A DNA stretch of 64,000 bases from SW132 sp038150125 (GTDB lineage Bacteria > Bacteroidota > Rhodothermia > Balneolales > Balneolaceae): contig NZ_JBBVMF010000003.1 in NCBI RefSeq assembly GCF_038150125.1, positions 298,196 to 362,195 on the forward strand. Direction: 5' to 3'. Made by a program: the position numbers and the translations under genes. How positions within the stretch are numbered: position 1 is the stretch's first letter; every line of letters begins with the position of its first letter. Below are positions 26,185 to 35,283 of this stretch, piece after piece. The notes beneath the pieces were generated by a model. It searched no databases. It was not told the origin of the DNA and was given only the letters and a program-made list of their open reading frames with translations.

Positions 26185-26823
26185 ATGCTCAGATTTCTTA
26201 CAGAGGGGTTTGGAACATTGATGCTGGTTCTTGCAATTGGAATATCCACCGACCCCATTGCAGCCGGACTAATGCTGATAATCCTTCTTTATATCGGACA
26301 CACGTTTGCTGATGTGCACCTCAATCCTGCCGTTTCAATAGGGGTGTGGACCCTTGGCAACGATTCGACATCTGCCCTTTTGTCCCGGGTCTCGGGGCAG
26401 TTTATCGGTGCACTGGGTGGTGCATATCTTACCCTTTGGATCGCCCTGATACCATATGCACCGGAACCGGCTTCTTCAATAGGAGTTGCAATGTTTATTC
26501 TGTTAGAATTTCTGTTCAGCGGTCTGTTTGTTCTGCTGTTTTTGTTGATGATGTTTCCTGCTTCAATGCGGACAAGGACGCTTTTCGGTGTAATAATAGG
26601 GGTTGGGTATTCTGCCTGCCTGATGGTTGTGGAACCTCTTATCGGTTTCGGGATGCATCCCGCACTAAACACGGCGTTTTCAATTGTTGATTATACAGAA
26701 GGAGGGATGAGCTATCTGCATCTGCCGGTTTACTTGTTTACACCACTTGTGGCCGGTATTCTTAGCGCACTTCTTCATAAGAAATTGATGATGCCATCAA
26801 CAACCGATCAGCAGGCAAAATAA
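26185..26823 (+). CDS. atypical aquaporin/MIP family channel
   Basis: The 212-residue membrane protein has the two-repeat MIP layout. The first pore loop is intact (VHLNPAVSIG, N47-P48-A49) but the second is HPA (GMHPALNTAF, H158-P159-A160) instead of NPA, and the arginine that normally follows and forms the selectivity filter is absent (L161-N162). Residues such as LTEGFGTLMLVLAIG at the start and SGQFIGALGGAYL are typical. Selectivity is therefore likely to differ from water or glycerol channels. It is a short version (most MIPs are 230-280 residues) and a single gene. Confidence 0.82.
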   Translation: MLRFLTEGFGTLMLVLAIGISTDPIAAGLMLIILLYIGHTFADVHLNPAVSIGVWTLGNDSTSALLSRVSGQFIGALGGAYLTLWIALIPYAPEPASSIGVAMFILLEFLFSGLFVLLFLLMMFPASMRTRTLFGVIIGVGYSACLMVVEPLIGFGMHPALNTAFSIVDYTEGGMSYLHLPVYLFTPLVAGILSALLHKKLMMPSTTDQQAK

Positions 26824-26833
26824 AATGTTTAAA

Positions 26834-26937
26834 CCTTAGTTAGATTGATAATGTGAGTTGGTTGCAGTAAAAAAGCAACCTCATTCAAAAGGGGGAGCAT
26901 TTTTGACCTGATTTATAATCGAACTAATATTAAGAAG
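26834..26937. repeat. degenerate copy of the 12.2-kb MITE-like repeat
   Basis: The left end (CCTTAGTTAGATTGATA) and right end (TATAATCGAACTAATATTAAG reversed) match the terminal sequence of the element at 12207-12403, and an AAAAGGGGGAGCA core is shared, but one C-rich arm is missing. A 6-bp hairpin GGTTGC/GCAACC (26860-26880) lies inside and could act as a weak end signal between the convergent genes. Confidence 0.45.
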
Positions 26938-26974
26938 GTCGGTAGCTCTCACTTAAAAGTACTCAGCGCGAGCG

Positions 26975-28381
26975 TCACGCCCTATGCGATTCCGGCTTTT
27001 CAATCGTAAACCAAAACAGCGATCCTTCACCCGGGGTGCTTTCAATATGAATGGCCGAGCCGTGGGCGGTGAGTATACTTTTTACAACTGACAGGCCCAG
27101 GCCGGTTCCGCCTTTATCGCGTGAACGGGCCTTATCTGTTCGGTAAAAACGGTCGAACAACCTCGAAAGATGATCCTCGGAAATCCCGATTCCCGTATCT
27201 TCAACTTTTACGGTGAGATCAGTTTCTGATTCGTTCAGAGAAACCTTCACATATCCCTCATTGGTATATTTGATGGCGTTCGAGACCAGGTTTTCAATTA
27301 CTTGCTCTATTTTATTAGGATCTGCAAACACTATAACCGGTTTCTTGTCTACAATCAGGTCAAGGCCTTTATCGGCTGCCTGGCTGCGAAACATTTCCTC
27401 AACATCTTCAAGCGTCAGCTGCAGGTCAAATGGCTTTTTCTCGATGAAATAGCTGTCTGAATCATATCGCTGAAGAGTCATCAAGTCTTTAAAGAGCCGG
27501 TTTATTCGTTCAGTTTGTCTGGATGCCGTCTCAAGGTATTTTTGCTGCTGTTCCTGAGGCAGGTTCTTGAGCTGCAGCATCTCAAGTGATCCCGAAATTG
27601 TGTGCAGCGGATTACGGATTTCGTGCGTGATATCGGCAAAAAACTGGCGCTGACGGTCGTACAGGTTTTTGAGGGCTTCATTGTCTGCCCGCAGCCGTTC
27701 TGCCATCCGGTTCAGAGATTTTGCAAGTGCGCCAAATTCATCTTTCCGGTCAAGCTGAAGTGTGCGGTCTACATTTCCTTCTGCGATATCTTTAGCGGCT
27801 GATTCGAGCTGGATGATTGGTTTGGAGATCGATCTTGAAAAAAGGACGCTCACCAATATCACAAGTCCTATCGATATAAACATACCGGTGTAGATGATCC
27901 ACCGGATAGTTTTTATCGGTTCATAAATCTGATCTTTCTGAATGCTTACCTGGATGTAACGGGCAGGATTTACAGATCCTTCGATTGCATTAAAGGCAGT
28001 TATACGTTCTCTGTCTTCATCGTCTAAAATCTGAATGTTGCCGCTGTTTCGAAGCTGAGATCGTTGTTCTGCGGGCAGTTCGTCGCGTCCAAAAAAAGTG
28101 TCACCGTACGGAACTGATGCAAAAATTTCCCCGTCTTCATCATAGATTGCCAGGCGGTAGCCGGAGGTGCGTGCCGCTTCATTCAGGTTTGTCTCGAACT
28201 GCTCATTATTCTGGAGGTTTTCAATCGTAATAGCAAGCCATTCGGTGTCGTTCCGAATCTGCTCTTCACCCTGGTTGAGCAGGTAGTTTCGAATAAACAG
28301 GATGGAGTAACTGCTGATGGCGGTTATGCCAAATATTAGAAGCAAAATGAACGTCCATGCAAGTTTCGCCCGAATGCTCAT
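26975..28381 (-). CDS. two-component sensor histidine kinase
   Basis: Membrane helices at about 8-30 and 161-182 enclose an extracytoplasmic sensor region (31-160) that contains a PAS/CACHE-like GYRLAIYDEDGEIFASV stretch. HAMP follows (about 183-235), then HisKA with the phosphorylated H253 in ADITHEIRNPLHT, then an ATPase domain with NLVSNAIKYT, DTGIGI and GTGLGLSVVK. It resembles the BaeS/ResE class. The stimulus is unknown. Its start overlaps the regulator gene stop by 4 bases (ATGA), so the two are co-translated. Confidence 0.93.
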   Translation of the reverse strand: MSIRAKLAWTFILLLIFGITAISSYSILFIRNYLLNQGEEQIRNDTEWLAITIENLQNNEQFETNLNEAARTSGYRLAIYDEDGEIFASVPYGDTFFGRDELPAEQRSQLRNSGNIQILDDEDRERITAFNAIEGSVNPARYIQVSIQKDQIYEPIKTIRWIIYTGMFISIGLVILVSVLFSRSISKPIIQLESAAKDIAEGNVDRTLQLDRKDEFGALAKSLNRMAERLRADNEALKNLYDRQRQFFADITHEIRNPLHTISGSLEMLQLKNLPQEQQQKYLETASRQTERINRLFKDLMTLQRYDSDSYFIEKKPFDLQLTLEDVEEMFRSQAADKGLDLIVDKKPVIVFADPNKIEQVIENLVSNAIKYTNEGYVKVSLNESETDLTVKVEDTGIGISEDHLSRLFDRFYRTDKARSRDKGGTGLGLSVVKSILTAHGSAIHIESTPGEGSLFWFTIEKPESHRA

Positions 28382-29079
28382 GGTTGATAAATATCTCTGT
28401 TTAGGCCATACCCAAGACCCCGGTAGGTTTTGATAACGTTGGATGAATCGCCCATTTTGAGCCTCAGATTTTTTACATGAACATCCACGGTGCGGTCAAA
28501 TACGAATTTATCGTCATCACCAATATGCTCAAGAATCTGCTGGCGGCTGAAAACCATTTTGGGATTTTTAAAGAAAAGTTCGGCCAGTGCATACTCTGTG
28601 GATGTGAGATCAATACGTTCTTCTTTCCGGTAGAGGTCTTTGCCCACAGTATCGAGATAGAGATCACCATATTGAATCCATTTGCTGTGCTGTGGCTGCT
28701 GACGCCGCAAGAGAGATTCAACGTGCGCTTTTACCAGTTTCAGGCTGGCAGGTTTTGGGATGTAATCATCCGCCCCCAGCTCAAGCCCTTCAATTTCATC
28801 CTTTTCTTTATCGCGTGCGGTCAGAAAAATTACGGGTATACCCGATAACACAGGGTGCCGCCGTATTCTCTTGCAAATTTCTTTGCCGTCGATAAATGGC
28901 ACCATAATGTCTAAGATGGCAAGATCTATTACATCTGCTCGATTTTCTATGAGTGATACGGCTTCTTTGCCATCATAGGCAACTAATACATCGTAATCTT
29001 CCATTTCAAGAAAATTTGCGAGCATATCTGCCGGTTCTTTTTCATCTTCAACCAAAAGAATAGTGTGTTTCGGGTGCAT
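28378..29079 (-). CDS. OmpR/PhoB-type response regulator
   Basis: The receiver domain occupies about residues 1-120, with the acidic pocket E11-D12 and the phosphorylated D57 in LAILDIMVPFIDG, and the conserved lysine in ADDYIPKPAS. A winged-helix DNA-binding domain follows (about 130-230: EERIDLTSTEYALAELF, DRTVDVHVKNLRLKMG, IKTYRGLGYGL). It is the partner of the kinase encoded just after it. Divergent SDR gene at 29192 shares the upstream region and may be a target. Confidence 0.94.
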   Translation of the reverse strand: MHPKHTILLVEDEKEPADMLANFLEMEDYDVLVAYDGKEAVSLIENRADVIDLAILDIMVPFIDGKEICKRIRRHPVLSGIPVIFLTARDKEKDEIEGLELGADDYIPKPASLKLVKAHVESLLRRQQPQHSKWIQYGDLYLDTVGKDLYRKEERIDLTSTEYALAELFFKNPKMVFSRQQILEHIGDDDKFVFDRTVDVHVKNLRLKMGDSSNVIKTYRGLGYGLNRDIYQP

Positions 29080-29191
29080 AAGTTCTGTTCATGCGTTATT
29101 ATTTGTGAAAGAAAATAGCGAAAAGCTAGCGGATAGTTCAATCGTTGAGCATCTATTTTGGATTTGTCTTTTCAACTAAAAAAATGCATCA

Positions 29192-29986
29192 ATGTACTAC
29201 GAAAATAAGGTTGTATGGATTACCGGCGCGTCATCTGGAATCGGGGAAGCACTCGCGTATGCGCTCAACGAAAAGGGGGCAAGGTTAATTCTCTCGGCTC
29301 GCAGAACGGATGAGCTTGAGCGGGTGAAATCTAATTGTAAAGGAGATCCGGACAACATAGCGGTTCTTCCGCTCGATCTTACGGATACGGATTTATTAGC
29401 GGGTAATGCAAAACAGGCAGAATCACTGTTCGGTAGCGTGGATATTCTTTTCAATAATGGCGGCATCAGCCAGCGTGCACTTGCCCTGGAGGCTGAGTTA
29501 GATTCAGTACGAAGGCTGATGGAAATTAACTTTTTCGGGACTATTGCACTTACAAAAGCGATAGTGCCGGGCATGATTGAGAGAGGCCATGGACATGTGG
29601 TGGTTACCAGCAGCGTGATGGGGAAGTTTGGTACAAAATATCGCTCAGCCTATGCAGCTTCTAAACACGCGCTGCACGGCTGGTTCGATTGTCTTCGGCA
29701 GGAGGTTATCGATCAGGGCGTGGATGTAACGCTGGTATGCCCCGGCTATGTGAAAACAGATATTACCAAAAATGCGATTACTGCCGATGGCTCTAAATTT
29801 GACAAGATGGGCAGTGCGCATAAAGAGGCAATGACACCCGAACAATTTGCAGATAAGCTCCTGCCTAAAGTATCAGCCGGAAAAGAGGAAATCTACATCG
29901 CCGGAAGAGAGATCTGGGCTGTTTACTTAAAACGGGTTTTTCCAAGTCTGCTCAATAAAATCCTGAGGCGCATAAAAGTTACGTAA
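29192..29986 (+). CDS. SDR family oxidoreductase
   Basis: A classical short-chain dehydrogenase/reductase: nucleotide-binding TGASSGIG (11-18), NNGG (88-91), catalytic S140/S141, Y154 and K158 in YAASK. The phrase MGKFGTKYRSAYAASKHALHGWFDCLR and a C-terminal hydrophobic helix resemble the DHRS7-like group. Substrate is unknown; NADP is likely from the ARRTD at 37-40. It stands alone and diverges from the two-component pair. Confidence 0.9.
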   Translation: MYYENKVVWITGASSGIGEALAYALNEKGARLILSARRTDELERVKSNCKGDPDNIAVLPLDLTDTDLLAGNAKQAESLFGSVDILFNNGGISQRALALEAELDSVRRLMEINFFGTIALTKAIVPGMIERGHGHVVVTSSVMGKFGTKYRSAYAASKHALHGWFDCLRQEVIDQGVDVTLVCPGYVKTDITKNAITADGSKFDKMGSAHKEAMTPEQFADKLLPKVSAGKEEIYIAGREIWAVYLKRVFPSLLNKILRRIKVT

Positions 29987-30441
29987 TGGAGTGCGTTCGC
30001 GGCGGACAATTCTCTGAAGAATTATGACCGGCAATATTGCTCAGTTATAATTCAATCTTCTGAGAAGCCTGGTGTATTCTTAGCTCTTTGATATACCAAA
30101 ATGGAATCATTTTCTGCTTATATGCCTTTTTTAAAGTAAGAGGTTTTGAAAATTTCTTTTAATCTGCATTTTATTTTTGAGCTGTAAATGAGAGAGTTCT
30201 TATTCTAAATGGAGACGGGAGGGATAGTAATCAGGTTCCGCATAGTTAAACAGGTTTATTTGTCATGGAAAGTACTCTGGTAAAACTCCTGCTGTTGCCT
30301 TTAAAGAGTGTTATATAAATAACTCAAGAAGATTATTAACCTGTCATGGGATTAATAATAGAGTCTTTGATAAGAGACTTCATTTTGTGCCATTTGAAAT
30401 TTTAGATTGAAACACAGAATATTACACAAGAATAAATCGAG
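29987..30441. other. 455-bp intergenic region, no gene seen
   Basis: AT-rich sequence upstream of the 154-aa gene and the P-type ATPase gene. No long frame, RNA gene or repeat was recognised. It should carry the promoter for the pair downstream. Confidence 0.4.
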
Positions 30442-30906
30442 ATGAATAAAACTGTTTTCGGTACTAAGGAATTTGAGAAGCCTTACATCAGACACTTCAA
30501 TAATCAGCAGTATGAATACCAGTTCACCCATCAAGCTCCAGATGCAAAAGCTGTTAAGCTTGCAGGCTACAGCAATTTGATAATTGTTTTTCCTGTTGAT
30601 GGCCTCTCATCACCGGTCATCCGCAAACTGATTAAAACAGATGATCTGACTGAACCTGTAAAGCAGGGTGGCATAGAATGCGCCGGCCTGTTTGTTTACG
30701 AAAATGGAAAAGGCCTCTTCTTTTATGATCATAAAGAGGAAAGCCTGACTGATGCCCGGTTCACGTATCTCCCGGCGAATTCCGATATTCGGATTACCGG
30801 CCATCCGGCATTTGCCACTGAGGAGGCGTTTACCAATTTGTATGAGATGATCATGGATGCTATTACTGCATTGAAAGAGGGCGAAGAACCGGGAAATCAG
30901 CTATAA
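30442..30906 (+). CDS. hypothetical protein upstream of a P-type ATPase (154 aa)
   Basis: I do not recognise this family. It is a soluble alpha/beta protein with no signal peptide. Readable segments are a strand pair around YEYQFTHQAPDAKAVKLAGYSNLIIVFPVDGL and a loop with NGKGLFFYDHKEE. It ends 4 bases before the ATPase ATG, so the two are almost certainly one operon and translationally linked. A role tied to the pump, such as a regulator or partner, is inference from position only. Confidence 0.65.
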   Translation: MNKTVFGTKEFEKPYIRHFNNQQYEYQFTHQAPDAKAVKLAGYSNLIIVFPVDGLSSPVIRKLIKTDDLTEPVKQGGIECAGLFVYENGKGLFFYDHKEESLTDARFTYLPANSDIRITGHPAFATEEAFTNLYEMIMDAITALKEGEEPGNQL

Positions 30907-30910
30907 TCCG

Positions 30911-33667
30911 ATGCCATACAAAGCCGAAGATGCAAAACTTTACGATGCTCATGCCCGTGCACCACAAGAGGTAGTTGAGGGATTATCTGCCGACATTGGA
31001 AAAGGTCTGGATGATGAAGAAGTGAAAAAACGATGGGCTAAGCACGGGCCTAATAAACTTCCCAAAAAAGAAGAGGCCAGCGCTTTTAAGATCTTTATAA
31101 AGCAGTTTAAAGACTTCCTGATTCTGATTCTTTTTATAGCGGCCGGTATTGCCTTCATGGCTGATCACTTAATTGATACATACATCATACTGGCGGTTAT
31201 TCTTTTTAATGCTGTGATGGGATTTATTCAGGAGTACCGTGCCGAACAAGCCGTGGAAGCCATCAAAAGTATGGTGAAGCATGAAGTAACGGTTTTGCGC
31301 CACGGTGAACAGGTTACCCTTACCCCGGAGCAAGTGGTGATGGGAGATGTGCTGCTACTAAAAGAAGGCCAGTCCGTAGCTGCTGATGCACGCATTATTG
31401 ATACTCATAATCTGCGTACAAACGAATCTTCCCTGACAGGAGAATCGGAACCTGTTGTCAAAAAAACCGAAAAAATTAAAGAGGGTACAGAGCTTGCTGA
31501 CCGGAAAAATATGGTCTGGAAAGGAACCAGCGTGGTTAAAGGATCAGGGAAAGCTATTGTAACAGCCATAGGTGCAAAAACGGAAATTGGGAAGATTGCG
31601 AAGTCTCTGAAAGAGATGGAAAAGACCGAATCCAATTTCCGAAAGAAAACGGCCAAACTGGCGCAGAAAATGGCTGCGTTAGCTATTTTTACGGCAAGTA
31701 TCGTTTTTATACTCGGATATTTTGTTCGTGGTTTTGATTTTGAACAAATACTGCTGGTAACCATTGCAACATTAGTCTCTTCCATTCCCGAGGGGCTGCC
31801 TGTGGTCATTTCGATTGTTCTGGCCATTGGCGCTAACCGCATGGCTAAACGTAATGCAATTATCCGGGAATTCACGGCCACGGAAGTGCTTGGGTCTGTT
31901 TCAACCATCCTTACCGACAAAACCGGTACGATTACGCAGAGTGTTCTTACGGTGAAAAAAATGTTTGGCGGAGATAAAAAAGAGAGGGAAATCACCGGCC
32001 TCGGTTATTCACTCGACGGAGCGATTCAGGAGAATGACAGCAAAGTGGTTACGGCCCGTGATGGAGAAATAATACTCAAAAACTCTCTCATCGCCCGCTT
32101 CGGAAACAAAGCTTTCATCAAAAAAGAAACTGATGAAAAGTCCAATGGGGAAGAAGAACTTTCGGTAACTGGCAACCCTACAGAACTTGCTTTACAGGTT
32201 CTTGGACGGAAAAGCAGAATTGATGAGCTTGAACCCTATAAATTCGTAGAGGAACTGGATGATATCCCTTTTAATTCCGAACAAAAATATCGTGCAAAGC
32301 TGGTTCAAACCCGAGAATCGGAAAAAATAATGCTGGTAACCGGCGCGCCGGAGAAACTTCTAGACTACAGTTCTGAAGTGTTAACCGACAAAGGCACTGA
32401 AAGCATGAATCGGCAGCTTAAAGAGGAGATTGTCCGAAAAAATGATGAGTGGGCCGACGATGCGATGCGGGTATTAGGTCTGGCACACAAATATATGCCG
32501 GAAGATACAGTGGAAATCAGTACCTATGATGTAAAAGATCTGATCTGGACAGGCATTGTGGGTATGATTGACCCGTCTCGTCCTGAGGTGAAAGAAGCGA
32601 TTGCCGATTGCAGGCGAGCGGGAATTCGGGTGATTATGGTCACGGGAGATCACGCCAAAACCGCCGCTGCCATTGCACGAGACGTTGGGATTTTAGATGA
32701 ACAGCGTGGCGGGAATAATAATGGTTATCCTCAGGCTTTAACGGAAAGTGAGATTTCGAAGCTTGGTGATGACGAACTGGACGACATGATTCAGCATGTA
32801 TCTGTTTTTGCGCGGGTGAGTCCCTCCACAAAATTACGCGTAGCAGAAAGGTTGCAGGAAAGCGGAGAGCTTATTGCCATGACCGGAGACGGGGTTAATG
32901 ATGCACCTGCATTAAAGAAGGCTGATGTTGGCATAGCCATGGGACAAAAGGGTACTGATGTAGCAAAAGACGCTGCCCAGATTGTCTTGTCAGATGACAA
33001 TTTTGCCAGCATTGTAAAGGCTATTGAGGAAGGAAGAATTGTCTTTAAGAATGTAAAAATTACAAGCTATTTTTTATTGACTACAAACTTTGCGGCAACA
33101 TCAACTCTAATTGCAGGATTATCCCTGGGATTCCCTGTCCCCCTCACAGCCGTCCAAATTCTTTGGGTGAATATGGTAACCGACGGAATTATGGATGTGG
33201 CTTTGGCAACGGAGCCGGGCCATGGAGAGATGATGGACCGGAAGCCTATCAAAAAGAACGAGCATATTTTAACGTGGGATGTCGTTCCTTTTCTTGTGAT
33301 CATGGCGGCTCTTATGGTCACGCTGGCGATCTATGCGTTTAGTTACTTTCTGCCCAGGGGAACCGAAGCGGCTCGGGCTGGAGCATTTGTAGCGGTTTCA
33401 TCAACCCAGATTTTCAATGCATTCAATATGCGACACTTGCATAAGTCGGTATTTAGCATTGGTATTGGCGGCAATAAATGGATCAATATCGCTTTTATCG
33501 TTTCCGTAATTCTTCAATTAGCGGTGATTAAAATTGACTGGTTTCGGAATATTTTCGGATTTGGCGAGATAAGCTATCTGGAGTTTGCAGTTATATTTCT
33601 TGGGTCAAGTATGGTTTTACTGGGTGGTGAGATTTATAAAAAGATCCGGAAGACATTCGGAGTTTAA
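30911..33667 (+). CDS. P-type cation-transporting ATPase (P2A, Ca2+-pump-like)
   Basis: The 918-residue pump has all P-type marks: TGES (176-179) in the actuator domain, the phosphorylated D336 in LTDKTGTIT (leucine replaced by isoleucine in the usual DKTGTLT), the TGDGVNDAPALKKADVGIAMG hinge, and ten membrane segments. M4 carries SIPEGLP (PEGL 293-296) and M6 carries NMVTDGIMDVALA with the N-x-x-T-D of SERCA-type calcium sites. It has the N-terminal cation ATPase domain (ARAPQEVVEGLSADIGKGLDDEEV). Calcium is likely but Na+/K+ or Mn2+ cannot be excluded. Confidence 0.92.
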   Translation: MPYKAEDAKLYDAHARAPQEVVEGLSADIGKGLDDEEVKKRWAKHGPNKLPKKEEASAFKIFIKQFKDFLILILFIAAGIAFMADHLIDTYIILAVILFNAVMGFIQEYRAEQAVEAIKSMVKHEVTVLRHGEQVTLTPEQVVMGDVLLLKEGQSVAADARIIDTHNLRTNESSLTGESEPVVKKTEKIKEGTELADRKNMVWKGTSVVKGSGKAIVTAIGAKTEIGKIAKSLKEMEKTESNFRKKTAKLAQKMAALAIFTASIVFILGYFVRGFDFEQILLVTIATLVSSIPEGLPVVISIVLAIGANRMAKRNAIIREFTATEVLGSVSTILTDKTGTITQSVLTVKKMFGGDKKEREITGLGYSLDGAIQENDSKVVTARDGEIILKNSLIARFGNKAFIKKETDEKSNGEEELSVTGNPTELALQVLGRKSRIDELEPYKFVEELDDIPFNSEQKYRAKLVQTRESEKIMLVTGAPEKLLDYSSEVLTDKGTESMNRQLKEEIVRKNDEWADDAMRVLGLAHKYMPEDTVEISTYDVKDLIWTGIVGMIDPSRPEVKEAIADCRRAGIRVIMVTGDHAKTAAAIARDVGILDEQRGGNNNGYPQALTESEISKLGDDELDDMIQHVSVFARVSPSTKLRVAERLQESGELIAMTGDGVNDAPALKKADVGIAMGQKGTDVAKDAAQIVLSDDNFASIVKAIEEGRIVFKNVKITSYFLLTTNFAATSTLIAGLSLGFPVPLTAVQILWVNMVTDGIMDVALATEPGHGEMMDRKPIKKNEHILTWDVVPFLVIMAALMVTLAIYAFSYFLPRGTEAARAGAFVAVSSTQIFNAFNMRHLHKSVFSIGIGGNKWINIAFIVSVILQLAVIKIDWFRNIFGFGEISYLEFAVIFLGSSMVLLGGEIYKKIRKTFGV

Positions 33668-33710
33668 CAAACCTCGTGCACGTTATGATATTGAATCCCA
33701 TAAGTAACCT

Positions 33711-33851
33711 TTAAAGAATGACACTAATGAAAATGAGTATGAGGACAAGGACAAACAGTATTATCACCATTTTGTGGAAGTCTCGGTTAAAGCTGAGTTC
33801 TTTTTCATGGGTCAGTTTGTACGGAACCGGAGTTATATTACAGTAAATCAT
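33711..33851 (-). CDS. possible small single-span membrane protein (46 aa)
   Basis: On the strand opposite to both neighbours a 46-codon frame starts at 33851. Its first half is polar (YKLTHEKELSFNRDFHK) and its second half is one long hydrophobic segment (MVIILFVLVLILIFISVIL) to the stop. The amphipathic-then-membrane layout looks protein-like, but there is no clear ribosome-binding site. It could be chance in AT-rich DNA. Confidence 0.3.
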   Translation of the reverse strand: MIYCNITPVPYKLTHEKELSFNRDFHKMVIILFVLVLILIFISVIL

Positions 33852-33864
33852 TAAAAACAAAGAA

Positions 33865-35073
33865 ATGGAACCCAATCTGTCGATATTTATATTACTTGGT
33901 CTGTTACTTTTCTTTGGATTTTTTGCAGGGCAGATTGCCGATCATTTCAATTATCCGCGAGTGGTAGGCTATATTTTGATTGGCGCTGTATTTTCACAGG
34001 ATCTTCTCGGGCGGTATTTTATGTTTCACGAGAATCCTCTGATGGAACTGGGGCCTGAGCTCGCCACCAAATTTGCACTCGGCAGTATTGCTTTCCTGAT
34101 TGGTGTGGAACTGGAGCCTGACCGGATCAAAAAACTTGGAAAAACTGTTTTCTTCGGTGCGTTCGGACAAGCGTTGTTTTGTGTTGCGGTGCTTGCCCTG
34201 GGAATGTGGGGGTACATGACATATTTTAGTGAAGGTCCCGCCGACCTGATATTGGGTTTGGTAATGGGCACAATTGCGGCTGCTTCGGCACCTGCCGCTA
34301 CGATGGCGGTTATCGAGGAATATAAAGCAAAAGGACCACTGACGTCAACCGTTCTTGGCATTGTAGCTGTGGACGATGCACTGGGGATTATTCTTTTTAC
34401 TTTTGCCGTGGGATTAGCCGGACAGGGTAGTTTAGCCGGTAATTTGGGCAGTGCGGGTGTTGAAGTATTGGGATCCATTGTTCTTGGTTGTGCCCTCGGG
34501 GCAATACTTGGCTTGGCCGGTAAACGATTTCAGAATCAGAACTTCAGACTGGCGCTAATCATTGCCACAATTATATTTTTTATAGGAATTTCATCCTACT
34601 GGCACCTTTCTTATCTCCTTACGGGTATGGTAACAGGATTGGTTTCAAAGCTTGTTTCGTCTTTCGAAACTGAAGAATGGCACAAGCCTTTTGGACATAT
34701 CGAGGAGACAATATTTCTGCTGTTTTTTACCGTTGCCGGCTATGAATTTGTATTTAGTGTTTTCACTCAGTCTCTTGGATTCATTTTCTGCTACATTATT
34801 TTCAGGATTTCAGGAAAATACACCGGAGCATGGATCGGCGCACGTTTAGCGGGAGCGGAAAAAGACGTGGGGCGAAACCTGGGTCTCGCGCTGATGCCCC
34901 ATGCAGGGGTAGCCATTGGGCTGGCTCTTCTGGCAAAGTCCACTCCTGGTCTGCAAGAGCATGGTCAGCTTATACTGAATACCATTTTAGGAGCTACCAT
35001 ATTCTTCGCAATAGTAGCCCCCATTCTAACTGAAAAAGCATTGCAGAATGCAGGTGAGATCGATAAGAAATAA
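33865..35073 (+). CDS. cation:proton antiporter, CPA2 family
   Basis: The 402-residue membrane protein has about twelve hydrophobic segments and the CPA2 phrases FAGQIADHFNYPRVVGYILIGAVF (first helix pair), GSIAFLIGVELEPDRIKKLG, and GTIAAASAPAATMAVIEEYKAKGPLTSTVLGIVAVDDALGIILF, where the neighbouring D residues (VDDA) sit in the ion site. It lacks the cytoplasmic TrkA/RCK domain of KefB-type proteins. It would exchange Na+ or K+ for H+. It lies 197 bases after the pump, in the same direction. Confidence 0.9.
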   Translation: MEPNLSIFILLGLLLFFGFFAGQIADHFNYPRVVGYILIGAVFSQDLLGRYFMFHENPLMELGPELATKFALGSIAFLIGVELEPDRIKKLGKTVFFGAFGQALFCVAVLALGMWGYMTYFSEGPADLILGLVMGTIAAASAPAATMAVIEEYKAKGPLTSTVLGIVAVDDALGIILFTFAVGLAGQGSLAGNLGSAGVEVLGSIVLGCALGAILGLAGKRFQNQNFRLALIIATIIFFIGISSYWHLSYLLTGMVTGLVSKLVSSFETEEWHKPFGHIEETIFLLFFTVAGYEFVFSVFTQSLGFIFCYIIFRISGKYTGAWIGARLAGAEKDVGRNLGLALMPHAGVAIGLALLAKSTPGLQEHGQLILNTILGATIFFAIVAPILTEKALQNAGEIDKK

Positions 35074-35283
35074 TGAATCTAACCCGGAGAATACACACAT
35101 ATTATTCTTGCTTATTGCTACTGTAAATCTTTCAAAACTCCGGGTAATATTGAAGGGGTTTTGAATGGTGAGATTTTATATAATGTTACATTAATAACAA
35201 AAAGAGATAACAAAATCCGACTTTTAACTCGGTAAGAAGTCAAGATCTTTAGCAGAGGGAATAAACATTTAAAACTCGAGAGA

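Noticed and set aside
26860..26880. Hairpin as a rho-independent terminator after the aquaporin gene
   Set aside because: The stem is only 6 bp and no T run follows in either direction; it is better seen as part of the repeat remnant.
31405..31995. 196-residue frame on the minus strand
   Set aside because: It is opposite the actuator and phosphorylation regions of the P-type ATPase and has no family wording.
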